NCBI GenBank assembly: GCA_022496205.1
Contig: WTXD01000013.1
Span: forward strand, 1 to 64,000
From: Gloeopeniophorella convolvens
Taxonomy: Eukaryota; Basidiomycota; Agaricomycetes; Russulales
Reading direction: 5' to 3'
Length of the DNA: 64,000 nt
The notes under the pieces were generated by a model. That model ran no database searches, was not told the origin of the DNA, and saw only the letters and a program-made list of their open reading frames with translations. A program made the position numbers and the translations under genes. Below, piece after piece: positions 1 through 10,065 of this stretch; position 1 is the stretch's first letter, and each line of letters begins with the position of its first letter.

Positions 1-294
1 GCACTATGTATTTAAACCTACGGTTCAAGACGACCGAATCCAGGTTACGCTCCCCCTCGGTTCACCTTTCTAGCACGTATCGGTCAGACGTTGGCCGGTC
101 GTAGTTCGAGCGTCGTTGCAGTGCCGTGTCATTGTGCGACGCGGCTTAGTCCTTTTTCGTTCGGCTCTCAGTCTTGCGTACCTCGGCGACCCCAGTCGGC
201 GTAACTCGGGCATTAGGCACGTCTCCCCGCGCACTTGCGATACTAACGAAGCCCCTTTGCTAGATTTAGCCCTTATACGGGGCTTAGGGTATCA

Positions 295-540
295 CCGCAA
301 CAAGCAGTGTGCACAACGGGCGCGGAACGTCGTCCGTGCCCAAATCCACCAGCTCGCAAACACTACGCAGAGAGCGGCAACGCTCTGCACCGCCAGCGGG
401 CACCCCGCCCCGCCGCGGCGTGGCAACTTAGCATGGCGCACGACCCGCGTCGCAGCATGCAGCGTGCACAGCGAGGGCAGAACATTGTCTGCGCCCGAGC
501 CCACCAGCCTGCAACCATGATGCAGAGCGCGGCGCCCACC
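295..540. repeat. Diverged GC-rich direct repeat, period about 156 bp
   Basis: The stretch beginning at 295 and the stretch beginning at 451 align over roughly 80 bases without large gaps. Shared blocks include GCAGYGTGCACARCG, CACCAGC and ACGCAGAGMGCGG, and by eye roughly three quarters of positions match. Overlapping open frames on both strands read as low-complexity Arg/Ala/Cys-rich protein, typical of GC-rich non-coding repeat. No gene is supported here. The sequence on either side (1-290 and 720-1560) shows no coding unit that I can recognise. Confidence 0.5.
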
Positions 541-1611
541 CGGGTGCATGCAACACCCGAGCACACGCCACACAGAATTCTGCGCCGCCACCAGGCACCA
601 AGCCCCGCCGTTGTGCAACCCCACACAACAATGCATGGCAGCTAGGACGTGCGCCACCGCGCAATGATGCGCGGCGATGAGCCGTGTCGGCACAAAGCGA
701 CGTTACACAACAGCTCCCGGCGCACAACCCACGTCGCTGCTATCGACCCACCACAACAATGCCGTTGAGCCACCACACGCATCAAAATGACTGGCCATCA
801 AGCCTCTGATGTATCCAGCCTTCAGCTGGCTCACGACGCTCTCCGCGCACCCCTTCTGTGACTGCGCGCGTGCCATCTCAGATACGCAGTGCAGTGCCAA
901 AGATAGGCAGCTTGGCCTCCATTGCCGCCCCGCGCCGCCTGCCCCCTCCTCCCTGTTCACGCCCCCGCAGCGCCCTCGCACTCCCCCGTACCTCCCCCAG
1001 CCTCTGCGCGCTCCCCTGCCCACAGTGGCATTCACAAGTTGGTGTGCAAGGATGTGCATGTTCTGCCACGTGGCACGCACGCTAACTCGCGCATGCAATG
1101 GCCGGGACGTGGACCAGCTAACCCAACATGCCTGACTTGCCCGTGGCCCGTGGAACCTTCTCGCCGGCCGTGCCACCCGCCACAGACCACCACGCACGAC
1201 ATGACAGCACACCAACGGCAGCGACGCTGCGCGCGTGACGGGCGGGTGACAGCCACAGTAGTAGCGAGTCCACGACTGCATGGTGGATGACAATGACAAT
1301 GGCGACAGGCAGGAGTGGCTGCGGCGATGCTCGCACGCGCTGTTGATTAGCAGTAGAGTCTAGTGATCTATGGCACCTTAATTCCACACCCTACATTTTT
1401 TTCTGGATGTTGTTATGTTCTTGACCACCAATTGACCACCGAGGCCGAGTATGTTGCCATGAATGAGGTATATGCAATTCACAGACAGGTAATCTAGATA
1501 ACCCCTGCTGCCGATCGATCGACGATTGTTTTCTCTGAAGATATTCAGAGATCTCTGGAGTGAAACAAGAACATGGGTTTTGACCACCTGTGGAGGCAAA
1601 GTCTGGGTCCC

Positions 1612-1800
1612 GGTTTTGCGAGAGAGATATCTAGAGATATCTCCGCAATATATCTGAAGATCACGATCGTGAAACCAAGGTATGGAAATCGGATCCTGAA
1701 GATCTCTGAAAATATTGCGATATCTTGCGATATATCGTGGGATATTGCGATATCTTGCGATATCTTACAAGATATTGCAAGATCTCGTGCCCGAAACAAG
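1612..1800. repeat. AT-rich GATATC-type short-period repeat
   Basis: This block is packed with the palindrome GATATC and its variants GATATT, GATCTC and ATATCT. A 22-base core (ATATTGCGATATCTTGCG plus ATAT) occurs twice, at 1712-1733 and 1742-1763, a 30-base period. Because the core is nearly self-complementary, both strands translate to similar Asp-Ile-Ser/Ala-Ile repeats, which are not a protein signature. Composition is sharply more AT-rich than the surroundings. It looks like a small palindromic satellite or the remains of a miniature inverted-repeat element, but I see no clear terminal repeats or target-site duplication. Confidence 0.6.
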
Positions 1801-1849
1801 GGGAAAGTGTATTTTGTCCATCACAGTCAGCCATAACTTCCTGATCCGG

Positions 1850-3683
1850 CGTAGTAGTACTTACTACTACATGAAGAAACTCTAGTATCAACAGAGTCAG
1901 CCCCGTGCTGATGCCTACGAGGTTTCGTCCGTTTATTTGAACCTATCAAGCAACACACGCACCCACACTACCTCCCACGGTGCTATCTGCGCCCCCAACG
2001 AGCCACACAGACGCAAGCTGGCCGTGTTCGTCGGCGCGACGTCCGCCGTGACATACTCGCGCTGCGCAAATGCCTTCTCCAATTCCTTTCGCATCGTCTC
2101 CTTGCCTAGCCCAGTCCCCCGCACTTCCGGCCTGACGTAGACCGAGCTGACGGCCCCCTCCTTGGATATGAAGCACCATGCTTGTGCGCGCTTGTCCTCC
2201 GAGGACGCGAGATACGCGCCAGTGCTCGAAACCGAGGCCAGCGCGGCCTTGTGCCGGAGCACCGTCGACGTCTTGATCACCTCGTCCAGGTCTTCCGACT
2301 CCATCCGCTTGAAGGTATACTTGGCTCTGATAGCCTCCGTGCGTGAGTCTGGAGGCGGCAACGTGTCCACAGTGAAGAGGAGCTTGTCCCACACCAGGGT
2401 CTCGTATAATTTGCAGGAGCACGGAATACAATACGCGATCCTGGTGTGCAGCGAACCGATGATCAAAGTCTCCTTCTCGGGACACAGGCGCGCGATATAT
2501 CGCAGCACTTGCTCGAGCTGGGCATACGCCGCGCGGAAGTGCTCTTCTGTGCTCGAGTCGTCGTCCGCTGCGGGAGCCGCCTCTGCTGAGGACCAGAACC
2601 AGCAGTCAGTCTCGATCCTGCCTGTGATTCCGAGCACGGCGACGGCCCATAGGCCATCCTGGGGTGGGGGAGAGATCGGCGGGAATGTCGCCACCACGGT
2701 AGCGTCGGCCGTTGGGGGTACTTCGACACCATACAGAGATACCGCCGCTTGTGGAAGGCGGGCTTTCAGGTGTGGTCCGATGGACGAAGCAGCATCCGGG
2801 TGGACATATATCCCGTCGTCAGCCATTGCCACTGCGTTGCATTAGTTAGTCAAGAAAAGGATAAGTAGAGCTGCCGGGCTCGCCTTCAGTTTGCGCAGGA
2901 GATAGAGCGAACTTAGGACACGTTTGAGGGATGTGGGACCTAAACAAGGACCACACAAGTTTTTATAGTAGAGTAGACGTAACAAGTTCAATCCAGTATG
3001 ACTCATCCTCGAATGGTCTTTCACGCCCTCCAGAACGTGTTGGTCCCGGAAAAGGCGGAAAGTAGACGAATCAGCAGCTGGATTCCCAGACGTAGGCGTC
3101 TTGTGCGCGCTCTCGTCCGTATGGAAGGAACTCTGGGTCGATAGTTGAATGTCCCGCTGTCGGAGTGGAACAGACGGCGCCCGGAGACACCGGGCGCCAA
3201 CTCACCAGAAGCGCGCGTCGAGGACACAGACCGGCAACGGCCGTCGTCAAGACCTTCTCGGATCGCGATCGGGTTCGGTCGGCAAATATCGAGGACACCA
3301 ATCAGTCCGGCCTGTTGGACCAGCGCATGCGCTGGTGAGCCTTAGCAGATACATGATGAGAGGCCCTCGCCCTGGTTTTTCCCTACCATAGTAGTGACTT
3401 CAACTTCAACTAGTAGTATTTCCTGCCACAACCAGTAACTCAAGGTCTCATATCTCAGGCCTCAGACTTGGGAGGCTCTTGAATGATACTTCTGATCGCC
3501 GACGTGAAGTCATCATTTATGTAGGACCTCGCGAGGTGGACCTGAGGATGGCTCGGCCTGCTTATCCCAAATGCTAACAGCACAATGCACCATGCCGCCA
3601 TCATCTAGAAACCAACATTGTCAACACTGGTATGCCCTCGAGAGCTTATTATTGAATTTACATGTCATGGGCCAGAATACCAG
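1850..3683. repeat. Segmental duplication, copy 1
   Basis: This segment matches 4385-6236 in the same orientation from just downstream of the GNAT stop codon, through the whole gene, to about 850 bases of upstream flank. The left edge is near GAAGAAACTCTAGTATCAAC and the right edge near GGGCCAGAATACCAGG. The coding part is close to 90 percent identical in protein, and the flanks carry small indels. The non-coding flank contains several open frames, but frames and residues differ between the copies, so I do not call them genes. Confidence 0.9.
1933..2826 (-). CDS. GNAT-family N-acetyltransferase, copy 1
   Basis: This is an intronless 297-residue protein. Its C-terminal third is a GNAT (FR47-like) acetyltransferase fold: strand VSSVYVRP followed by the acetyl-CoA pyrophosphate loop RGTGLGKE at about residues 230-245, and ending with the usual asparagine-containing segment (DVAPTNTASLRLC) and a final strand. 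The N-terminal 170 residues are typical of fungal proteins that join an undefined domain to a GNAT domain. The start is the ATG at 2824-2826; the frame continues upstream only through a GTG. It probably acetylates a small molecule or protein amine in the cytosol, but the substrate cannot be read from sequence. It has a near-identical tandem paralog at 4466-5359. Confidence 0.85.
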   Translation of the reverse strand: MADDGIYVHPDAASSIGPHLKARLPQAAVSLYGVEVPPTADATVVATFPPISPPPQDGLWAVAVLGITGRIETDCWFWSSAEAAPAADDDSSTEEHFRAAYAQLEQVLRYIARLCPEKETLIIGSLHTRIAYCIPCSCKLYETLVWDKLLFTVDTLPPPDSRTEAIRAKYTFKRMESEDLDEVIKTSTVLRHKAALASVSSTGAYLASSEDKRAQAWCFISKEGAVSSVYVRPEVRGTGLGKETMRKELEKAFAQREYVTADVAPTNTASLRLCGSLGAQIAPWEVVWVRVLLDRFK

Positions 3684-3689
3684 GCGGGC

Positions 3690-3908
3690 GGGCCGCCTTG
3701 ACCTGATCCTGCCGACCGCCTTGCGCACGAGCTCGCGGCGCGCGTCGCGCATCTTCTTGCTAAAGCTCTCGCCAAGCGACACGACGGCTGTCGCGCTGGC
3801 GGCGTCCACGGGCGTGTTGTACAACACGCACATCGTGCCGACCTTGGCGGGTGTGCCGCCCGTCGGCGTGGTGCAGAAGAGAGGGCCGCATGTGCCCAGC
3901 GGGGGCAA
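3690..3908 (-). pseudogene. Truncated gene fragment, possibly N-terminal part of an M17 leucyl aminopeptidase
   Basis: A minus-strand frame of about 70 codons with strong G/C third positions reads as ordinary protein (LYNTPVDAASATAVVSLGE, then KKMRDARRELVRKAVGR). It stops resembling coding sequence at about 3690, where duplication copy 1 ends. It has no ATG in frame at the 5' side and no continuation at the 3' side. The pattern 'V-SLGESF-K-...-RRELVRKAVG' resembles the N-terminal domain of fungal cytosol (leucyl) aminopeptidases, but that is recalled family knowledge and not a tested match. The codon bias implies recent loss of function or recent capture from an intact donor gene. No second piece of this gene is visible in the window. 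Confidence 0.4.
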
Positions 3909-4384
3909 TGGGCTCGAGCGCTTGTGCTGTGCTTAGAATCTGCGGACAGTGGATAGTTGCGGATTACGCGTTCAGCCCGTGTCACCATATCAACGATCAG
4001 CCGCAAGAATCGCAGTTGCAGATTGGTTCTCTGCCGAAGCCGTAGACCAGCATGAGTACCAAGCTAGATTCTAGAGGCTGGTTTGCCAGAATTCGATGGT
4101 GAGGGGTGACGAGCACGCATTGAACTGTCTGCACGGGCATCGGCATCGGCGTCGTCGGCTAGCAAGGCCGAGAAGAGTGTGATCATGAGGAGAGGGTCTA
4201 CCCCAGGTGTCTAGCACCTACCTACTAGTGAGCCCAGGTAAGCCCTTTCAAGCTGGTAATAGGCATACTTAGCACCGCCGCGGACCCTCTAATCGCATGC
4301 ATATGAGCGCTGGCGCTGAGTAAGCAGTGCATCTCGGGATTCTCGGCGACACGCCGGTTCATGTCAACTGACGCGGACGGTTTA

Positions 4385-6236
4385 CATAGTATGTACTCAG
4401 TATATGAAGAAATTCTGGCATCAGCAGAGTCAACCCCATGCTGATGCCTACGAGAAGTCACCCTTTCATTTGAACTTATCAAGCAACACACCCACCCACA
4501 CTACCTTCCACGGTGCGGTCTGCGCCCCCATCGAACCACACAGACGCAGACTGGCCGCGTTCGTCGGCGCGACGTCCGCCGTGACATACTCGCGCTGCGC
4601 AAGTGCCTTCTCCAATTCCTTTCGCATCGTCTCCTTGCCTAGCCCAGTCCCCCGCGCTCCCGGTCTGACGTAGACCGAGCTGACGGCCCCCTCCTTGGAT
4701 ATGAAGCACCATGCTTGTGCGCGCTTGTCCTCCGAGGACGCGAGATACGCGCCAGTGCTCGAAACCGAGGCCAGTGCGGCCTTGTGCCGGAGCACCGTCG
4801 ACGTCTTGATCACCTCGTCCAGGTCCTCCAACTCCATCCGCTTGAAGGTATACTTGGCTCTGATAGCCTCCGTGCGTGAGTCTGGAGGCGGCAACGTGTC
4901 CACGGTGAAGAGGAGCTTGTCCCACACCAGGGTCTCGTACAATTTGCAGGAGCCCGGCATGTAAGACGCAACCTTGGTGTGCAGCGAACCGATGATCAGA
5001 GTCTCCTTCTCGGGACGCAGGCGCGCGATATATTGTAGCACTTGCTCGAGCTGGGCATACGCCCCGCGGAAGCGCCCTTCTGTGCTCGCGTCGTCGTCCG
5101 CTGCGGGCGCCGCCTCTACTGAGGACCAGAACCAGCAGTCAGTCTCGATTCTGCCTGTGATTCCGAGCACGGCGACGGCCCATAGGCCGTCCTGGGGTGG
5201 GGACGAGGTCGGCGGGAATGTCGCCACCACGGTAGCGTCGGCCGTTGGGGGTACTTCGACACCGTACAGAGGCACTGCCGCTTGCGGAAGGCGGGCTCTC
5301 AGATGTGGTCCGATGGACGAGGCAGCATTCGGGTGGACATATATCCCGTCGCCAGGCATTGCCACTGCACGTTCCGTTAGTTGATCAGGCAAAGAATGAG
5401 TAGAGTTGCTCTCGCCTTCGGTTTGCGCAGGGGATAAAGCAGACTTAGGATGCGTTTGAGGGATGTGGGACCTCACAAAGGACCATAGAAGTTTTTATAG
5501 TAGAGTAGACGTGACAAGTTCAGTCCACTGGTGTGACTTATCCTCGAGTGAGAGTGAAATTTTGCGCCCTCCAGAACAACTCCAGAACGTATTGATCCCG
5601 GAAAAGGCGGAAGGTAGACAAATCAACAACTGAATTCACAGACGCAGGCGCCTTGTGCGCGTTCTCGTCCGTATGGAAGGGAACACTGGGTCGATAGTTG
5701 AATGTCCCGCTATCGGAGTAGAACACAGACGCCCGGAGACACCGGGCTGGCGCCAACTCACCAGAAGCGCCCATCGAGGAACAGACCGGCAACAGCCGTC
5801 TTCAAACCTTCTCGGATCGCGATCGGGTTCTGTCGGCAAAATCGAGACACCGATCACTCCGGCCTGGTGGACCAGCGCATGGACTGTGGGCCTTAGCAGA
5901 TAAAATTATGAAAGGCCCTCGCCCTCGTTTTCCATTACTATAGCAGCAAATTCATCTGGTAGTACGCGTTTCCAGTCATAACAAGTAAATCAAGGTCTCA
6001 TACCTCAGGCCTCAGACTTGGGGGGCCCATGAATGATACTTCTGATCGCCGACGTGAAGTTGTAATCTATGCAGGACCTTACAAGGTGGTCATGAGGATG
6101 GAACTCGGCCTGCTTATCCCGAATGCTGACAGCGCAATGCACCATGCCGCCGTTATCTAGAAACCAACATCGTTAGCACTGGCATGCCCTCGAGAGGTTA
6201 TTATTGAATTTACATGCCACGGGCCAGAATACTAGG
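4385..6236. repeat. Segmental duplication, copy 2
   Basis: This is the second copy of the unit at 1850-3683, offset by about 2.53-2.55 kb, in direct orientation. It includes the second GNAT gene and the same upstream flank, ending near GGGCCAGAATACTAGG. Small insertions distinguish it, for example extra bases around 5570-5590. The 700-base spacer between the copies (3690-4384) holds the truncated gene piece and nothing else that I recognise. Confidence 0.9.
4466..5359 (-). CDS. GNAT-family N-acetyltransferase, copy 2
   Basis: This is an intronless 297-residue paralog of the protein at 1933-2826, with about 30 residue differences. The GNAT loop RGTGLGKE and the flanking VSSVYVRP strand are intact. 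Differences cluster at residues 89-98 and 125-137 and in the last 65 residues, while a block of roughly 100 residues from CKLYETLVWDK to VYVRP has only one change. The start chosen is the ATG at 5357-5359, which corresponds to the start of copy 1; the frame is open further upstream but has no other ATG. Both copies look functional, with no stops or frameshifts. Substrate unknown. Confidence 0.85.
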   Translation of the reverse strand: MPGDGIYVHPNAASSIGPHLRARLPQAAVPLYGVEVPPTADATVVATFPPTSSPPQDGLWAVAVLGITGRIETDCWFWSSVEAAPAADDDASTEGRFRGAYAQLEQVLQYIARLRPEKETLIIGSLHTKVASYMPGSCKLYETLVWDKLLFTVDTLPPPDSRTEAIRAKYTFKRMELEDLDEVIKTSTVLRHKAALASVSSTGAYLASSEDKRAQAWCFISKEGAVSSVYVRPGARGTGLGKETMRKELEKALAQREYVTADVAPTNAASLRLCGSMGAQTAPWKVVWVGVLLDKFK

Positions 6237-6565
6237 TCAAACGCAGACGCATCGCACATTGGCTCTGTATCTAAACACTCCTACTATGTGGAACGTTCGC
6301 ACCTTCTGTACACGTCACCCAATTGGGACCTTGAACAAAGCCGCTGAAATCCAAGATTAATTCGTTCTGTGACGCGGTTTGCGCAGCGTCGGAAAGACGG
6401 CGCAGGCTAAGAAGTTGCCAGTAGTGGGGCCCTGGGATCCACATCAAAAGCTTGCCGCCCGTTCGCCGAATACAGCTGTCTTCCCCTATTGTAGTAGGTC
6501 CCGCGATGCCGAGTGGGCCTCAGGTGGAGAACTGCCGTGATTATTCGTTGAGCGACTGGCCGGGG

Positions 6566-7219
6566 TCAGGAGTTCGCCATGGGAGAAGTTTGGGACTCGT
6601 TCGGTGGGCGGGGCCAGTGGCGTTGGTGAGCGCTTGAACTTTGCGAAGCCGACGCGGCATGGTCGATCTCCGCCGCCCGTGATTGCGTTGATGTATGCAA
6701 CGGTTTCTGACATGGTACGCCGACCACCTGGCGAAGACGTATCAGAGGAGGCTGAATTTCGGTGTCTGTGAGTCTTGAGGCTACCTTCTCTGCCTCGACA
6801 TCCCAGAAAAGGGCCGTGCGGTCATGGGCGCCCGGCACAGTGCGACGGCCGTCTAGGGAGAACGCGACAGATGTGGCCCCATCCATGTACCCAGTAAATG
6901 GTCCTGCCACCACCTGACCTATCTCGATGTCCCAGATGTGGATCGTACCGTCATTGGAGCCCGACACAATGCAACGAGCGCCTGGAGAAAAATCGATGGA
7001 TGTGACTGTGAGAGCATGACCCATAAATTCCTTGCGGGGAAGTGCAAGGGCCTCGCCGTAGCTTGCGACTTGCTCATCGATCTGGCGGCCAATAGTGTTC
7101 AGAAAAGGCGTCCCTGAGCGTAAGACAGGCGTCAAGTCCGAGCCGGTGGCCGAAACGAGCGTTAAAAAAATGAGCACGTTTCCTTGTCCTTCGCGTAGCC
7201 CTGAATCAAACCCACGCAT
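6566..7219 (-). pseudogene. Decayed WD40-repeat gene fragment
   Basis: A 217-codon frame starting with ATG at 7217-7219 contains two recognisable WD40 blades: GHALTVTSIDFSPGA ... GSNDGTIHIWD and then GATSVAFSLDGRR ... HDRTALFWD. After the second blade the reading dissolves into low-complexity sequence, and the upstream 7.2-8.4 kb contains only short unrelated frames on both strands. WD40 proteins of 4-14 blades are the norm, often as C-terminal arrays of NLR-like (NWD) proteins in basidiomycetes, so two blades alone suggest a relic. It could instead be a short gene with unrecognised introns, which I consider less likely. Confidence 0.45.
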
Positions 7220-8490
7220 TCGTAGACAAGAAGCGGCGACTTCAGAACTCCTACTTGCTTGGATTCCGAAGTGAGCATCTTTAATTCAATATGTCTCCTA
7301 CCTCCGAAAGGTCAGATGCGTTGGGAATCGCAACGAGCAGGGCTTTGACGTTTTCGTCACGGTCAACCTGGGAAGACAGAACCTGAATTCGCACCATAGA
7401 TGTACGGTGAACGCCTGCACACCCGGGAGGCCAGTGGACCTACTCATCCGGGATGCACGAAAGGATGCCCCACACAAAGCTAATCCATGGATGGGTCTGG
7501 AGAATGAGCGTGGCTCATTAGCTAGGATGCAGACGAACGGTGGGAGGTTGAGCGTACCCCCAACAGTCCACTGACAAGCAAGCTCTGGAAGGCGCCATAT
7601 CAAGCTTCACAAAGATCGTTCAGACCGACGACCGCTTGGGACCTTCTCCGATATTCATTGCCACATGTGGAAGATCCTGAGTGTCTATCATCCCCACCTC
7701 AGCTCCATGCAACACCGCCACCAAGGCTTCCGGTTGGGTCCCTGGTGGGGTCATGGGCAGGGCAAGAGTGATTGGGGGCCGTTGCGGGGAATTGTGAATG
7801 ATGCCGCTAAGAGGGGGGCGGAGAGACGTATCCTGCGTGCCGTAGAGAATTCGGTTCCATTGCACAGACCAACCGCTGCTTCGAATAGCTCGTCTTCCTG
7901 GGTCCCCAGTGCCCCGTCACAGTCACAAGGAATTTCCGCTCCTCCCGCATCAGCGTTCTGAGGCGGGAAAGGTTGTTCGCTCGATCACTACGAAAATAAA
8001 GGTTGGACACGGCGCCCGTGGGCAGTGTGATTACAGTAGATCTTCACCAGCCGATACAGGGCGAACTTCAGCTGGCTGTTGTGGGGTCGAATTCGTGGGT
8101 TTTCGGCAACGCATATACGAATCGCACTTACAATGCCTCCATTTCCCGAGGCGGCGAAACGTGCTAGGCCAAACGAGTGCCATAGACTGTTCGACAGGAA
8201 CTGGGTGGGGCGAAGAAGCAAGACCACGCGTAAGACTCGCTCTCAGCGTTCCACGGAGAGGGATCAAGCGAATGCCTTGTGACAACGGGGCGGACGTAAA
8301 TCTGGCGTCAATCCATAGCTTAGAGGGTTCTTCCTAGACGACCTGCTGGCGCCTCTCGTTAGCTAGGTACTAGAGCAGACCCTTGCGAAGAAGTTACACG
8401 AAGGCTGATACCAGGGACTCACGTTAGTAAGCATACACGCTGCTACGCAAAACATCTGACAGTGCGCTTATCGAGTGGCCGTGTCGGGCG
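7220..8490. other. Relic-rich stretch with no supportable gene
   Basis: Only short open frames are present on either strand and none shows a recognisable domain. Minus-strand pieces at 7298-7603, 7620-7865 and 7988-8227 could be fragments of the same lost gene as the WD40 relic, but I could not join them by plausible introns. Confidence 0.35.
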
Positions 8491-8494
8491 GTAA

Positions 8495-8700
8495 AAGGAA
8501 GGCGCTTCGTGCGCGCTCTCGCCTGTATACAAGAAAGCAAAGATGAGTTTGTTGGACGTCCCTTGGTAGGCGCCGCCAGGGAGCGATGACGAGAGAGGAA
8601 AGCGAGAGCCGGACTCCGGGCGTCAGTGTGAGAAAGGTGTGAGAAGCGCGCGTCGAGGACGCAGACCGGCAACGGCCGAAGAGGGAGGACGCGTGTGCGC
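8495..8700. repeat. Ancient third copy of the GNAT-duplication flank
   Basis: Two blocks match the upstream flank of both GNAT copies in the same order. CGTGCGCGCTCTCGCCTGTAT (8513 onward) corresponds to the sequence near 3103 and 5654, and GAAGCGCGCGTCGAGGACGC followed by AGACCGGCAACGGCCG corresponds to the sequence near 3209 and 5764. The sequence between the blocks is diverged. No GNAT coding sequence accompanies this copy. It ends less than 100 bases before the start codon of the proteasome gene. Confidence 0.6.
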
Positions 8701-8774
8701 CGCGGTGCAACGCGTCAATACAAGTCCCTGCCTTGGATCCCCCAACTACTGCACCTTTCATCTAACGGGACAAC

Positions 8775-9883
8775 ATGGTGCGTGGTGCCCTGCTTCGTGA
8801 TCTAACAGCTGATGCAGACCAATCGCACTAGGCCAGAAGATACGACAGTGCGTACATCCTCGAGCGCACCCAGTACTGTGCTTACACCTTGCTTGTCCCA
8901 AGGCCGCACAACGATCTTCTCGCCGGAAGGTATGGAAATCATCAGCTCCAGTGTGTGCGTAGCTTACCCTATCGCCAGGTCGGCTGTATCAGAGTGCGTG
9001 GGTTCTCACCGGAGGAGAGCGGCCGTCCTGATTTGACCAAGTCGAGTACGCCATGGAGGCCATCTCACACGCAGGAACTGTCCTCGGCGTCCTCGCTACT
9101 GACGGCGTCGTACTCGCCGCGGAGAAGAAGGTGACTGGAAAGCTGCTCGATCTCTCCGCGGCCAAGGACGGCGGCTACGGCGGCAGCGGCGAGAAGATCT
9201 TCCTCCTCAACTCGTGCGTCGCGGCCTCCCTCCCGCTTTTGATGTCTACCTCTTACCCGCACACGCAGAAATATCATCGGTGGTGTGGCCGGCATCACGG
9301 CCGATGCAAACTCGCTCGTCAACTACGCGCGCTCCGCCGCGCAGCAGCACCTCCTGAGCTACAACGAGGACATCCCCGTCGAGCTGCTCGCGCAGCGCTT
9401 GTGCGACCTCAAGCAGGGCTACACGCAATACGGCGGCCTGCGCCCGTTCGGCGTATCGCTCCTGTACGCGGGGTACGACCCGCACTATCAGTTCCAGCTG
9501 TACCATTCGGACCCGTCGGGGAACTACTCGGGCTGGAAGGCGACGTGCATCGGCGCGAACAATGGCACTGCGCAGAGCCTGCTCAAGCAGGAGTACAAGG
9601 ACGACATCACGGTGGAGGAGGCGATCGGCCTCGTGATGCGGACGATGAGCAAGACAATGGACAGCACGACGCTCGGGAGCGAGAAGCGTACGTGCTACGC
9701 CTTGGCTGGTGGACTACCGCGCGCTGACATTCGGGGCGTCCAGTCGAGTTTGCCGTGTTGACGGTTGACCCCGTTACGAAGGAGCCGTCGGCGAAGATAT
9801 ACCGGCCTGCAGAGATAGATGCCCTCCTCGCGAAACACGACCTCGCGAAGAAGGACGAGGACACAGAGATGAAGGCTGCTTAG
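8775..9883 (+). CDS. PRE9: 20S proteasome alpha subunit, Pre9/PSMA4 type
   Basis: This encodes an alpha-ring subunit of the 20S proteasome core, acting in ubiquitin-dependent protein turnover in cytosol and nucleus. The proposed exons are 8775-8777, 8832-8847, 8903-8929, 8979-8993, 9042-9213, 9269-9687 and 9744-9883, which sum to 792 nt (263 residues); human PSMA4 has 261. The joined N-terminus reads [20 protein letters not shown] and then IEYAMEAI, the alpha-subunit signature that forms the gate. Internal landmarks are [25 protein letters not shown] and [15 protein letters not shown]. The C-terminus is Lys/Asp-rich. The first four exons total only 61 nt. The ATG at 9053 inside exon 5 would drop the conserved N-terminus, so I reject it as the start. 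The gene converges with the copper transporter downstream. Confidence 0.93.
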
Positions 9884-10065
9884 CGACTCCATTGTACAAA
9901 ATAGCACCGGTGTTTTGATATGACGATTCATGCTCACGGCTGGAGGGTGACGTCGGCTGCGCCTTTTCATCTCGCTCTAGCGAGACAGACGATCCAGGTA
10001 CAACTTGAATAGCAAATAAAAGATACGGCATTATGAGAGTAGGTTGTACAATCAGTATGTGGATA

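Noticed and set aside
9053..9727. Proteasome subunit starting at the ATG at 9053 and reading through the next intron
   Set aside because: It would lose the conserved N-terminal gate and leave the proteasome homology after 9213; the spliced model restores both.
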